Shown piece after piece: positions 21,765 to 33,379 of a DNA stretch of 64,000 bases. Position 1 is the stretch's first letter. The number at the start of each line of letters is the position of its first letter. The notes beneath the pieces were generated by a model. It was given only the letters and a program-made list of their open reading frames with translations. It did not search any database and was not told the origin of the DNA. Source of the stretch: Saxidomus purpurata (Eukaryota > Mollusca > Bivalvia > Venerida > Veneridae); contig JAFMSR010000019.1 of assembly GCA_022818135.1 (NCBI GenBank), positions 33,481,862 to 33,545,861 on the forward strand, read 5' to 3'. The position numbers were made by a program, and so were the translations under genes.

Positions 21765-22335
21765 GTTGGCCCCGCAGCCCCGTTTATCCCCGCAGCCCCG
21801 TGAAGTTAGCCCCGTAGCACCTAGTGGCCCCTCAACCCCGTGATGTTAGCCCAGAAGCACCTAGATACCCCGAAGCCCCGTGAAGTTAGCCTCGTAGCAC
21901 CTAGAAACATCGCAGTCCCGTGAAGTTAGCCCCGTAACACTTGGTTACACCGCGCCCCATTTAGTTAGCCCCGTAGCACTTGGTTACCCAGCAGCCCCGT
22001 GAAGTTAACCCGTAGCACCTAGATACCGCGCAGTCCGTGAAGTTAGCCCTTTAACACCTGGTTAAGCCGCGCCCCATTTAGTTAGCCCCATAGCACTTGG
22101 TTATCCCGCAGCCCCGTGAAGTTAACCCCGTAGCACCTAGATATCCTGCAGCCCGTGAAGTTAGCCCCGTAGCACCTAGTTATCCCGCGCCCCGTGAAGT
22201 TAGCACCGTAGCACCTAGATACCCTGCATCCCCGTGAAGTTAGCCTCGTAGCACCTAGATTCCCCGCAGTCCCGTGAAGTAAGCCCCGTAGCACCTAGTT
22301 ACCCCGTAGCCCCGTCATGTTAGCCCCATGCAACC
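21765..22335 (+). repeat. 40-bp tandem array, left arm of a foldback-like block
   Basis: About 13-14 units of about 40 bp with GCAGCCCCGTGAAGTTAG and CCCCGTAGCACCTAGATACC. Units are GC-rich compared with the surrounding DNA and differ by small changes. The reverse-complement array lies at 27050-27500. Confidence 0.92.
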
Positions 22336-22374
22336 TGGTTTCTCCACGCCTCGTGGCATATGGTTTCCCCAAAG

Positions 22375-22610
22375 CACCGCTTGAATTAACTTTTGCATAC
22401 ATCACCACAGGACAACGTACAAACGCAGCGTTGGTGTGGAGTTTAAGGTTTCTGCCACTGATGCCGGATGTCGCGGGTTCGAGCTCCACTGGAGTCACGA
22501 CCGTACCTCCTCATTTGACACCAGTACTATTTTTTTTCCAGGAAAGGACTTGATAGTGACTTGATATGCTTTAAGCTTTCTTCACAATCGAGCTAATTTA
22601 ATGAGCATAA
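22375..22610 (+). mobile_element. tRNA-derived SINE-like segment (left copy)
   Basis: It contains a B-box-like GCGGGTTCGAGCTCC, then GAGTCACGACCGTACCTCCT, GACACCAGTACTA and GCTTTCTTCACAATCGAGCT. The same blocks occur in reverse order and orientation at 27535-27700. No clear A box was seen. Confidence 0.55.
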
Positions 22611-24890
22611 TTCATTCCATTAATGTATCCGCGGCTGCGTTAAGTGATCTCCATCCCATGTATCATCACAGCCAATGTAATACCGCCTAAGAATCCTAAG
22701 TCAGTTCTATCAACTGAACTCATGGTATGAACGTTTCAAAGAATGCCTCTACCATGTCATTAACTTACCCTCATTCGCCTGACTTTCCCTTGAACTAACG
22801 CAGCCTTGTGTTATGTCACCTCCATATAATAATTGCCACGGCCTTATGATTTAAGGTCCATCAACCCAAGTAACAAAATAGAACCTTTGGTAATATCATC
22901 TCCCACAATATCCATAACACCCGATTTACTCAGGCCATGCCCTAAGGATTAACTTAGCCCAGTGTAACTTCATCTTTGAATGTATCCCAGCGGCCTCATG
23001 TCGTCAACCCAGTGTCGCAACATATTAACGCAGCCATCCTTATTCCGTGTTTTAATTATTCCAAATGGCTGTGATTTCTGGTTCGTGTTTCTATAATTAT
23101 CATTCCCGCATAATGGACACAGCCCCGTGTCACATGATATCACTACATTTGTTACACTGCTCCCTAGCTTTCAGACCATCACTTTGTGTCCCCACATTCA
23201 CATTAACTGTGCCCCGTGTCCTCTAGTATCATTGCAGAACTGATAGCCAAGTATTCATAAGTATCATCTCCGCCTCACGGACTCAGCCCCGTGTCTCCTG
23301 CTATCAAAACGGTTCATCTTACATTACTCTCTAGCTTTCATACCACCCCGTTGTCTCCTCGCGTTCACATAAACTCAGCCCCGTGTCCTGTAGTATCATT
23401 GCAGCCCTGGTAAAATCGTTCCAATTATTATCATCCCCGCATCACGAACACAGCCCCATATCCCGTGCTATTAATACAGTTTTTCTTACACTACTCCCTA
23501 ACTTTCACACCATTCCTTAGTCTCCGCGCATTCACATGAACTCACCCCTGTGTCCTCTAGTATCATTGAAACCCTGGTAACACCGTTTCAATCATGGCAG
23601 TATCATTCCCGCTTCACGGACTCAGTCCCGTGTCCACCGGCTATCAATACAGTTCTTCTTACACCGCTCCCTATCGTTCAGACATTCCCTTTGTCTCCCC
23701 GCATTAACATGAACTCAGCCCCGTGTCCTCTAGTGTCAATGCAACCCTGGTAACACCATTAATATAAAAATCATCCCCGCTTCACATACTCTTCCCCGTG
23801 TCTCCTGCTCTCAATACAGTTGTACTTATTGTGCTCCCTATCTTTGAGAACACCCCCTTGTCTTCCCTCATTCACATGAACTCAGCCCTGTGCCCTCTAG
23901 TACTAATGCAGCACTAATAACACCGTTTCAAGAAGTAACATTCCCGCCTCACAGAGTCATCCCCGTGTCCCCTGCTATCATTTCAGTTCTTGTTACACTA
24001 ATTTCTAGTTTTCAGACCACCCTTTTATGTCCCCGCATTCACATTAACTCAGCCCCGTGTCTACTAGTATCATTGCAGCACTGATAACCCAGTATCTATA
24101 GGTATCATCCCTGCCTCATAGACTCAGCCGCGTGTGCCCTGCTATCAGTACGGTTCTTGTTACACTCATTTCTAGTTTTCAGACCACCCTTTTGTGTCCC
24201 CGCATTCACATTTACTCAGCCCCGTGTCCTCTAGTATCATTGCAGCACTGATAACCCAGTATCTATAGGTATCATCCCCGTCTCAAGGACTCAGACCCGT
24301 GTCCCCTGCTATCAATACGGTTCTTGTTACACTCATTTCTAGTTTTCAGACCACCTTTTTGTGTCTCCGCATTCACATTAAGTCACTGCAGCACTGATAA
24401 CCCAGTATCTATAAATATCTTCCCCGCCTCACGGAATCAGCCCCATGTCCCCGGCTATCAATACAGTTCTTTACACTGCTCCTTAGCGTTCATACAATCC
24501 CTTCGTGTTTCCGCATTTTGAAATCAGCTCCGTGTCTTCTTGTACAAATGCACCGTTTATATAAGTATCTTCCCCGCCTTACATATCCTTGCCCGTGTCC
24601 CCTGCCCTCAAAACATTATTTCTTACAGTGCCCACATCATTCAGACTACCCCTTTGTGTTCCTTTAATCACATGAACTCAGTCCCATGCCTTCTAGTACC
24701 AATGCAGCCCTGGTAACACCGTTTCTAAAAGTAGCATCCCCGCCTCATGGACTCTGCTCCGTGCCCATGTTCTCAATATAGTACTCCTTACAGTGATCCC
24801 TGTCTTTCAGACCACCAATGTGTGTCCCTACTTTCGTATTCATACAGCTTCTAGTGTTCTCTAGTATCATTGCAGCCCTGATAACCCCGT
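22611..24890 (+). repeat. Satellite-like array, about 168-170 bp period
   Basis: The block GCAGCCCTGGTAACACC or its variants recurs near 23400, 23570, 23741, 23910, 24076 and 24244, a spacing of 166-171 bp. Other shared blocks are ACTCAGCCCCGTGTCC, TCTAGTATCATTGCAG, TATCATCCCCGCCTCA and TTTCAGACCACCC. Units before about 23090 are more degenerate. The period is close to nucleosome length. Confidence 0.85.
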
Positions 24891-25131
24891 ATATCCTCAC
24901 AGCCCCGTAACAGCTAACTACCATGCGCCCGTGAAGTTATCCCCGTAGCATCGATACCCCGCAGCCCCGTGAAGATAGTCCGATGCACCTTGTTACCTCG
25001 CAGCCCCGTGGAGTTAGCTCAATAGCACATATTTACCTCGCAGCCCCGTTAAGTTAACCCCACGACACCTTGTTACTCCGCAGCCCCGTGGAAACAGTCA
25101 AGTGGCACCTTGTTTCCCTGCGCCACGTGGT
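24891..25131 (+). repeat. 40-bp array, middle segment
   Basis: About five degenerate units with CGCAGCCCCGTGAAGTTA and GTAGCAC, in the same direction as the left array. It is interrupted by the 58-bp core element at 25132. Confidence 0.8.
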
Positions 25132-25250
25132 AAAAACAAAAATAATATCAAACAGGGAATGCCACGTACCAAAAACGCAGCCTCCCCAAAACGAGCCCCA
25201 CAGCACCCAGAAGTGCACACCACCAACACACACACACACACACACAAGTA
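25132..25250 (+). mobile_element. 58-bp core repeat with (CA)n extension
   Basis: Core 25132-25190, then CCACAGCACCCAGAAGTGC and a CA tract to about 25247, where it breaks off into array sequence. It is inserted into the 40-bp array, so it is younger than the array. Confidence 0.85.
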
Positions 25251-26880
25251 GCGATTTAATTAAACTTTGCATATCACCACAGGACAACGTACAAACGTAC
25301 GCACACACTTGAATAAAAACAGCCCTTGGATTCATTATATTCTGAAGTGCACCCCCGCCATCGAATCTACATGAACAAAGGCCCGTGTCCTCTAATACTT
25401 ATGCAGCTCTGGTTACTTCGTTTTTAAAGGTATCAACCCCGCCTCATGGTCTCCCGTGTCCCCGGCTATGCAGTGCTTGTTAGCTTTTAGACTAACCCTT
25501 TCACGGTGTCCATCCATTCAGATTTACTCAGCCCTGTGTCTTCTTGTATTAATACAGCCCTGGTAACACCTTTTCTTTTAGTATCGGCATAACCCCGCGG
25601 GGTCAGCCCTGTGTTCTTTTCAAATTTCAAAGTCCAAATAATGTTGCTTCTACAGGAATACCCGCGGCTTCGTTAAGCGAACCCAATGTCCCCACGTTTC
25701 ATCACAGCCCATGTAATATCGCCTTCTAAAATATCCCGTCTGCATAGGAAGTCAGTTCTTTCAATTCTACTGGTGGTATGAACGCTTCACAAATGCCCCT
25801 ACCATGTCATTACCTAAGCGCAATTAACCTCACTTCCCTTTGAATTAACGCAGCCCAGTTTTACGTCACTTCCCTATATATCCCAGCAATCACCAAAGTA
25901 TTTGTTACACTGCTCCCTAACTTTCAGATCACCCCTTTGCGTCGAAGCATTCACATAATCATTAACTCAGCTTCGTGTCATCTAGTATCTTTGCAGACTT
26001 GGTTTCCCTGTTTGATATTATTTTTGTTTTTTTGGTAACCCCATTTTTATAAGTATCATCCCCGCCTCTTGGACTCAGCCTAATGTCATCCGGTATAAAT
26101 ACAGTACTTTTTACATTGCTTCCTAGCTTTCAGACATCCCTTTCTGTTCCCGCATTTCCGTGTCATCTTGCATCAGTGCAGCCCTGTTAACACGGTATCA
26201 TCCCGGCCTCACCGAGTCAGCCCGGTGTCCACTGCTATTAACACAGTACTTCTTAAACTGCTTCCTAGCTTTCAGAGCACTTTTGTCCACAATTTCACGC
26301 AGCCCCGTATAACGTCAACGGTCCATCCGTTCAAGTACCAAAATAGCGCCCATGGCAACATCACTCCCCGAAATATCCATATAACCCCATGTACTATGCT
26401 CATGTGCCAATGATTAACGCAGCCCAGGGTAATTTCACCTTTGAATGTATACCCCCAGCCGCATGACCTAAACCCCGTGTCGACACGTGTCAACGGAGCC
26501 CTCGTAATTACGCCTTATTATATCCCACATACCAATGATGCCCAAGTATCAATCGAACCTTTGGTTACATCGCTTCCTTTTATATCCCTGCAACTCGCAT
26601 TTACTAAGCGCCGTGCCCCCATTATTAACACAGCCCCGCTTTAACTAACCTCCGGAGAAATGCCTACACTTATGCGCATACTTATATCAAACAAAACCTG
26701 TGGTTTCATCCCAATCATAAGTGTCCCCCGCACCTGCATGTAACACAGCCCCATGTCCTTTAGTAATAACGCAGCTCTGGTAACAACGTTTCTATAAGAA
26801 TCATCCGAAGCTCACAAAATCAGCTGTGTCTCCTGCTATCAATACTGACCTTACAATATGGTTTTTAGTTCACATTTGTT
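25251..26880 (+). repeat. Degenerate continuation of the 168-bp satellite
   Basis: The same vocabulary (CTCAGCC, GTGTCC, TATCATCCCCGCCTC, TAGCTTTCAGA) recurs with more divergence. A 31-bp reverse fragment of the 58-bp core lies at 26003-26033. Confidence 0.75.
26003..26033 (-). mobile_element. 58-bp core repeat, 31-bp fragment
   Basis: TTTCCCTGTTTGATATTATT and then TTTGTTTTTTT match the outer end of the core only. Confidence 0.75.
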
Positions 26881-27049
26881 TTGAGTATATGAAGTATTTG
26901 TTTTTTGTTGTTTTTTTTCAGTTAAATAAAAGTGATAAACAGTTATGAAACCAGTTTACGTCTCAAAGTATCAACAAACCCCTTGTAAGATAGCATTCCT
27001 CAATTTCCAAGCAACCCAATTAACTCTGCCTCATGTAATTGGTATCAAT

Positions 27050-27500
27050 GGAGCGCAGCTGCGGGGTATCTAGGTGCTGCGGGGCTAACTTCACGAGGCT
27101 GTGGGGTATTAAGATGCTACAGGGCTAACTTCATGGGGTTGCGGGGTATATAGGTGTTGCGGGGCTAACTTCATTGGGTTGCGGGGTATCTAGGTGTTAC
27201 GGGGCTAACTTCACGGGGCTGCGGGGTATCTAGGTGCTACAGGGCTAACTTCAAGGGGCTGCGGGGTATCTAGGTGCTACGGGGCTAACTTCACTGGGCG
27301 CGGGATAACTAGGTGCTACGGGGCTAACTTCACGGGGCTGCGGGGTATCTAAGTGCTGCGGGGCTAACTTCACGGGGATGTGGGGTAACTAAGTGCTACG
27401 AGGCTAACTTCACGGGGCTGCTGGGTAACCAAGCGCTACGGGGTTAACTTCACGGGGCTGCGGGGTAACTAGGTGCTGTGGGGCTAACTCCATACTCGTG
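27050..27500 (-). repeat. 40-bp tandem array, inverted right arm
   Basis: About 11 units reading GCTGCGGGGTATCTAGGTGC and TACGGGGCTAACTTCACGGG, the reverse complement of the array at 21765-22335. Units here are more uniform than on the left. Confidence 0.92.
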
Positions 27501-27534
27501 CAGAAATGGTAAACTGGTATTTAGTTTAGTTTAT

Positions 27535-27720
27535 ACTAATTTAGCTCGATTGTGAAGAAAGCTTGTAGCTTATCGAGTCACTCTCGAGTCCGCTTCCTGG
27601 AAAAACCAGTACAGGTGTCATATGAGGAAGTGCGGTCATGACCCCAGTAAGGCTCGAACCCGCAGCCTCCGGGATGAGCGTATTTGCTATTTGTCCGCCA
27701 TACAGAACAGTACAAAACTT
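27535..27720 (-). mobile_element. tRNA-derived SINE-like segment (right copy, inverted)
   Basis: AGCTCGATTGTGAAGAAAGC, CCTGGAAAAACCAGTAC, GGTGTCATATGAGGAAGTGC and GGCTCGAACCCGC are the reverse complements of the blocks at 22440-22600. Relative to the 40-bp array it lies on the same side as in the left copy, so the whole is not one simple palindrome. Confidence 0.55.
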
Positions 27721-27837
27721 AGAGCTAAATGCTGTAAGGTCGGATCAAAACCTACGACGACACAGCCTGGCAAATTGAAATTCGATCATGTGACAAAGTG
27801 CATCGTTGCCATTATGACGAAAAGAATCGCTTATTAT

Positions 27838-28978
27838 TAGTGTTCCAGCTAGGATCTGAAAAGGGCAGGGTGCTGGTGAAAAAAGGGCATTTCGAGCCGC
27901 AAAGCGGTGAGGGGGGAGTCACCCCCTCTTAAAAGGGGGGCTCCCCTTAAGATTTTTTTTATAAATTAATAACATATTAAAGAAGACATCTGATGTGTTT
28001 TATTGACTGGAAATATAAGACTTCTTTTTGTTAACTTAACCTGATTTTGTTAGATTTTCTCAATCAACTAAGCATGTATTACGTTTATTAATTCTAATTT
28101 TATTTATTCTGATGCAGGAAATCTACAATGGGAATGACTGATGACAAAAAAAATTTGTTTATCAAAAAAAACATTTTGAATTTATTTTTGCTCTTTAAAT
28201 AAACTGTCAAATCTTTGAAAGCAAAAGGGGAATTTGCTAAGAAAAAATAATTAGATTGCAGTAATTTTGCATTAAAAGTTGACTACAACTACGAATGTTT
28301 TAATAAGTGAAAGTAATTTTTTTTTTTTTTTTTACAATAATTTAACCTTAGAAAAGGGAGGTAATCAAAATCAACAAACTGTAAAATTCAACTGCAAAAC
28401 TATTTGAAATAAAATCGTAATGATAATTTTCCAATAACATTTATAGTTCCCATGAAAACCTAGTGTGATTTAATAAAAAGACAAATAAAAAATAGAGAAC
28501 TGTTTTAACTTCTTAATTTCTGTATTATATATAAATGCATTTTTTGCACACATAATTGTGTGCATTGAAAAAAATTGTGCAACTACGCTTACGTATTTTT
28601 CGGGAATTGAGATTTATAATTATCTAACAAGGTTTTAAGTACATTTACAAAGATCATAAAGTGTTGACACTTATCTATCATGGTACTCAAACATCAAGCT
28701 GTTATGTAAACGAAACAATCGAGCATTGATCAATTAGTGTTAATCCGATTATAGCCCGAGGTCATCAACACGTGTTTATCAATTATCAATTAGGCGGGAA
28801 AACAGCTGCTATTTACGACCGATCATGCGTCATGATGTACATTGTCAAAATTTAAAATTTCTTAAAGGGCAACAAAGTTGTCTTATCAAAGGGCAAAGCG
28901 CGTTATTAAAAAAGGCAGGGCGCTGCAGAAAAGGGGCAGGGCGCCGCGCCCCGCTATTTAGGCCTAGCTGGAACACTA
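27838..28978. mobile_element. 1.1-kb TA-flanked inverted-repeat element
   Basis: The ends are exact inverted repeats: TAGTGTTCCAGCTAGG (27838-27853) and CCTAGCTGGAACACTA (28963-28978). If the outer TA is the target duplication, the element is a non-autonomous TA-inserting DNA transposon. Sub-terminal GGGCAGGGTGCT / GGCAGGGCGCTG motifs and a GC-rich block near 27890-27950 lie inside. No transposase frame is seen. Confidence 0.7.
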
Positions 28979-29630
28979 AATGTTTAAATTCTAGTACCGT
29001 TAAGTTTAGATACATGGTTTTCGTCGCAACGATGTAAATGAATTGCTTCAATTCATTCAACAAAACTCTAGGAAAACAGATAATGTTTATGTTGTTGTTT
29101 AGCATGGAAGAGACAAAACTTGCCATTATCGCCCACAAGTAATAGTAGCGTAGCTGGGATCCGAGCAGCGCATTTAAATTTAAATTAGCCTAGTGACTGT
29201 ATGTCAATAAGAAGGTAAACAACAGCGTTTTCACATCGACCCAGTTTCAGCCTCAATTACTTTATCTAGAATAATGCACATTTATTAAAACCTATTGCAT
29301 ATATAAGTGTTTAGGCCCAAATAAGGCCCAAATGCAAACCTATTTAAAACAGCGACTGATAGCTTTTTATTCATTTTTTACATTTTTGTCAACCCGAATA
29401 AATGTCGTACATTTCGGATACGTCTAGTTTCCCTTGCACAACCGTCACTGTGGCTACAGTTGATAAAAACGGCACAACACTGCTAAATGTAAAGCTGTAC
29501 TTGAGAGCAGTATATGAATATATAGTATACATGAAGAAGTAGAAACTAGATGGAAAAATAAACTATATAGATCTACATGTATATATCATTACAGGAAATA
29601 GCGTTTCATGAACTTCTTAACACTTACATG
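28979..29630. other. Gene B intron 5, no feature seen
   Basis: AT-rich DNA with a short AT hairpin near 29175; nothing else recognised. Confidence 0.45.
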
Positions 29631-29985
29631 TTAAAGCTGCTCGCTCTCAGATGTTGGTAAAAAAAAGTTCTTGAAACTGTATGTAAATAACGTATCTTAG
29701 AACATACAGTCATACGAAAAGGCTTCAGTGTAAATTCCAGTCACGTTTATCTCTAAACTTCAAATCAAACGCTATCAAATTCAAAAGCGTTGCAAACGGT
29801 TTTGAAATTTCAATATAAACATTATAGTGTAGCGGTGCCGTGAAACCGACATTTCCAATCGATTTCTGCAAATTTCTTATTTAGATTTTTGCTTAAATTT
29901 CGATTCTAGCATTTAGTTTTATATTAATGATAAGTATGTCAATTTAAAAATAAATTCAACGGTGATTGAGAGCGAGCAGCTTTAA
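29631..29985 (+). mobile_element. TTAA-flanked MITE family 1, complete copy
   Basis: TTAA at 29631-29634 and 29982-29985; ends AGCTGCTCGCTCTCAG and TTGAGAGCGAGCAGCT; inner GTATGTAAATAACGTAT. Orientation opposite to the copy at 12514. Confidence 0.87.
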
Positions 29986-30266
29986 ACAATGAATAGGGTT
30001 AAGAAAGTGCAAAACCATCTAAGTGGAGAGTATAATTTCAATTGCTCTTGAACGACTTCCTCGTAAATCCAACTTGCTTCAATGATTTAGAAAACAATTC
30101 AATTACTTAGAAAACCCTAATACTGAATAAGCCCAAGTTACAAGCTTCAAATTCCTTTATATGATACGGTTGTTGTGCGTACATAGGTAGTTTCCATACG
30201 GTGTAAGCAGAAAAGAGGTCGACTGTGGCTCCACCGTAGGTTATATATAAGAGGGCGTTTTGTTAA

Positions 30267-30420
30267 AGGTCCATTAGTAAGATCAAATAGAATGGCTTCT
30301 AAAACTTTACAATAGCCGTAGAGTATTTCCCTGTTTGAAATACTGCTGCAGAAAAATGAGTGAATGTTTTTGTATTTCCTAATATTGACCTGGGTGGTCT
30401 ATTTGTCCTACTTTCGCTTT
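30267..30420 (+). mobile_element. TTAA MITE family 3, partial copy
   Basis: TTAA then AGGTCCATTAGTAAG at 30263-30281 resembles the end of the complete element at 58016, and the internal GACCTGGGTGGTC (about 30388) recurs at about 58173. The far end is not found. Confidence 0.5.
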
Positions 30421-31110
30421 ATTGTATGTTGTCAACAGTCAGAAATATACGTTGCAGATCATTGGAAGTGGAATTCTTTTAACTTTATTTAAAAATAGGC
30501 ATGCTTATTTATATACAACCTATTTACAGCCTATTTCTGTGATTTTTTTGGAAAATTACAAAGATTTTTGGAAACTGGAAAACTTACTTTCGTTTTTGAA
30601 AATGCAAAATATAGTTCATTAATACTTTTCTTTAACTCAAATTTTCAACACGATATGGTCACATTCAATGCAGTATGTCATATGTTCCTTCTGAGAAGAC
30701 GCCTGTTACAATTCAATATTAAATAGAAAATTCGATTTGGTCTTTGTAATGGACTTTTAATAGAATCCAAAGTAGAAAAATTCATTTACGCCAATTCATT
30801 TGACAGACGTAATATGCATAGTTACAAATACGTTGATATGTCAATGTTTGACTTTTCTAGATACAAAAAAGTTTACAAATGTATGCGGCATATGTTTATA
30901 AAAAATGAAAAATTGAAATGAACAGCCCAAATGCTCATACTTAAAGAATGTTTTGGTGACTTGCTTAAAAGGGCTTCAAATTACACCTAAGTGATTTCGT
31001 AAGATTACACAGCTTTATTAGTACAATGTACCTATTATAATGAAACAGCGGAAATAAAAGTGAGATCGTAACCGTTCATAATTTGGTTGAAAGTACTAGA
31101 TTGAAAATAT
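30421..31110. other. Gene B intron, no feature seen
   Basis: No exon or repeat recognised. Confidence 0.45.
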
Positions 31111-31378
31111 GAAAGCTGCTTGCTCTCAGATTGTGGAACAAAAATAAAGTTATTTAAACTCTCTGAAAATAACATATTTTAGAACGAATAGTCAAATCAA
31201 AAGGTTCCAGTGTAGGCTATTCAATAGCGCTACAAATGCCTTTGTACATCTCAATATGACCAGTATAGCGTTTACTTATGGTGTTTATTCTAGCATTTAA
31301 TTTTACATTTTATTATTGAATATATCATTTTGGAGAAATAAGTTTTTTTCACTTTAAACTGTGAGCGAGCAATTTTAA
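31110..31378 (+). mobile_element. TTAA-flanked MITE family 1, copy with one decayed flank
   Basis: Ends AGCTGCTTGCTCTCAG and CTGTGAGCGAGCAATT; the right flank is TTAA (31375-31378) and the left flank TGAA, one change from TTAA. It lies about 100 bp before the EGF-3 exon. Confidence 0.8.
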
Positions 31379-31480
31379 CATAATATCCGATGTTTGCAAT
31401 CGGTGATATTTCATTTAACCTAAACTCATTACTTAGCATTATGTGTGTGTTCAAAACGTGTAAGCATTGATTTCATTTAG

Positions 31481-31588
31481 TTGATCATTGTACCTCGAAC
31501 CCTTGTAATCATGGCCGTTGTGAAAGCTCAGCAAATGGTTTTAAATGCGCATGTGACAATGACTTCACGGGTGCAACATGCGATACAA
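31481..31588 (+). CDS. Gene B, exon 6: EGF-like domain 3
   Basis: A 108-nt phase 1-1 exon with acceptor TTTCATTTAG (ending 31480) and donor ACAA|GTAAGTG (31588/31589). It codes a canonical EGF domain: DHCTSNPC, NHGRC, GFKCAC and FTGATC supply six cysteines, and the G-F-x-C and FTGxxC motifs are textbook. It differs from EGF-1 and EGF-2 by its longer central loop, so it is a different EGF subtype. It splices in frame to the first fibrinogen exon at 36562 and could also follow EGF-2 directly, because both borders are phase 1. It sits about 10 kb from the sushi exon, the gap being filled with satellite and transposon DNA. Confidence 0.87.
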
Positions 31589-32400
31589 GTAAGTGAAATA
31601 TTAATCAGTCAATGTTCTGTTGTGGCATGATATTTATAAACTGTTTGGATGAGATGTTCGTGCTTATGTTTTTTTGCTGCGGTTTCAAATCCCTCATCTG
31701 TAGGAGACAGATATTGCTGCGGTAATGTTGCTATAATAGAAGAAGAAATAAAAAGCAGTGATTGCAAATAAAACAATTTGTAACTGAACAAAATAAATAA
31801 CATGCCATAATTATTTGTATTTTGGCTACTGCGTATATCCTATTGGAAAACAATATAATGTATTTCTGATATTAGTTATTTGCATAGTGTATTGGCGGAG
31901 CTTAACTGTGATCTATATAAATAAAGAACATGATCTATCTACAATAGATCACAGTAACGATAGCGCAACAGAGCAAAAGTTTTTTAATGTGCCATACAAA
32001 ATATATAGATTACATGTACTTTTGTCCTCCTCAAAATTGTGTTATTAGTCTCGCAAACAGTACTATGTCTGTAACTCATAACACGTTTTATGTGGCGTAA
32101 ATTAAACATAACGATACTTCGTATGTAATATACTGTATTAGGAGTTACATGCAAGACAAAACATTAACAAAATTCCTATAAAACAATCCGAGTGATAAAG
32201 TCGCGATTGAATATTAAATAAATACGGAAAAACTTTTCTGTCACTAGGAATTAACATGTGTGACACCATCAAATGTGTACATGGCAAAAATTTGTAGCTC
32301 ACCTCCTCAGAGGCTCCAAGCCAGTACCCTTAAAATTTGCCTACTCATGTTACCCGGTACATGCATGCACTACCGACTAAAGCCTCATGGCTGCTGATAC
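31589..32400. other. Gene B intron, no clear feature
   Basis: Short inverted similarity ATCTACAATAGATCACAGT / ACTGTGATCTA at about 31905-31955; no exon recognised. Confidence 0.4.
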
Positions 32401-32965
32401 ATCTTCTACCCTTTTTGTGTCGCCCTTTCGGAAGTCTGTCTGTCACACAAACTTAACGTTGGCTATAACTTTGCCATTTCTTAAGATTTCTTCATCACAC
32501 TTTACAATGGTATTGCTTATGACAAAAGGGTCATCATGCCGCCAAATTTTGTAGGTCAAGTAATATTTGACAGAGATATGCCCTTTTTGTCACGAAAACT
32601 TAACGTTGACTATAACTTTGCCATTCCTTAAGATTGCTTTATCTAATTTTCAAATTGCATTGATTATGACACAAGGGTCGTGATGCCGCCAAATTGTGTA
32701 GGTCAAGGTCATATTTGACAGAGTAATGCCCCTTTTTATACTTAGATTTTTGCTATAACTTTGCCATTTCTTAAGATTTCTTTATCAAACTTTCAAATTA
32801 TATTGCTTATGACTTAAGCGTCACGATGCTGCCAAATTTTGTTGGTCAAGGTCATATTCGACATAGTTATGTCCCTTTTTGTACAAAGATTTTGTCACAA
32901 AATTATTGGTTATTCTGACAAAGCGTAAGAGGGCGACACAAGTGTTCTACTGAACAGCCATCATT
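32401..32965 (+). repeat. Tandem repeat, about 145 bp unit
   Basis: Four units with GGCTATAACTTTGCCATTTC, TTGCTTATGACAAAAGGGTC, TGCCGCCAAATTTTGTAGG and TTGACAGAG, opening with GTGTCGCCCTTTCGGAAGTC and ending AGGGCGACACAAGTGTTCTA. The start and end share inverted GTGTCGCCCT / AGGGCGACAC. It is the same family as 1056-1420. Confidence 0.88.
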
Positions 32966-33379
32966 GAGACACGTCCTAAAAACGAGGCTCTGCCATGGTA
33001 GATTTATTTTCTCACCGTTTGAATCGCATTTTCACACAAGTAAGAAGAAATAAGTGTAAATACAGGATGGGAATGAAAAAATGAAAATCAACTTTTTCTC
33101 GAATTTTACTTGTAAACTGCTATAGATTGATAGAAAATGATCTAACTAGGAAAATGAATACCCATAACCCGATATTTATTTCAAAAATAAAAATGTTACA
33201 GTCATTTTTCGATTTTTATGTGATGTGCACGCGGAGTGTGGGATAACCCTATGTGAGATAAGATTTTCCACCACTGCTAAAAATAGAGATTTTTCTGTCC
33301 GGTAAGTGAGAAACATGTATCTCAACCTGTCTTTTTGACCTAAGATACACCTGTTTTAAACAGTTCCCACTTTAGTTGT

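Noticed and set aside
22082..22553. Frames in the 40-bp array and the SINE-like segment
   Set aside because: They repeat the array unit and have no start context or domain.
21765..27500. CRISPR-like array of short direct repeats
   Set aside because: The genome is eukaryotic, units abut without unique spacers, and the arrays are inverted tandem repeats.
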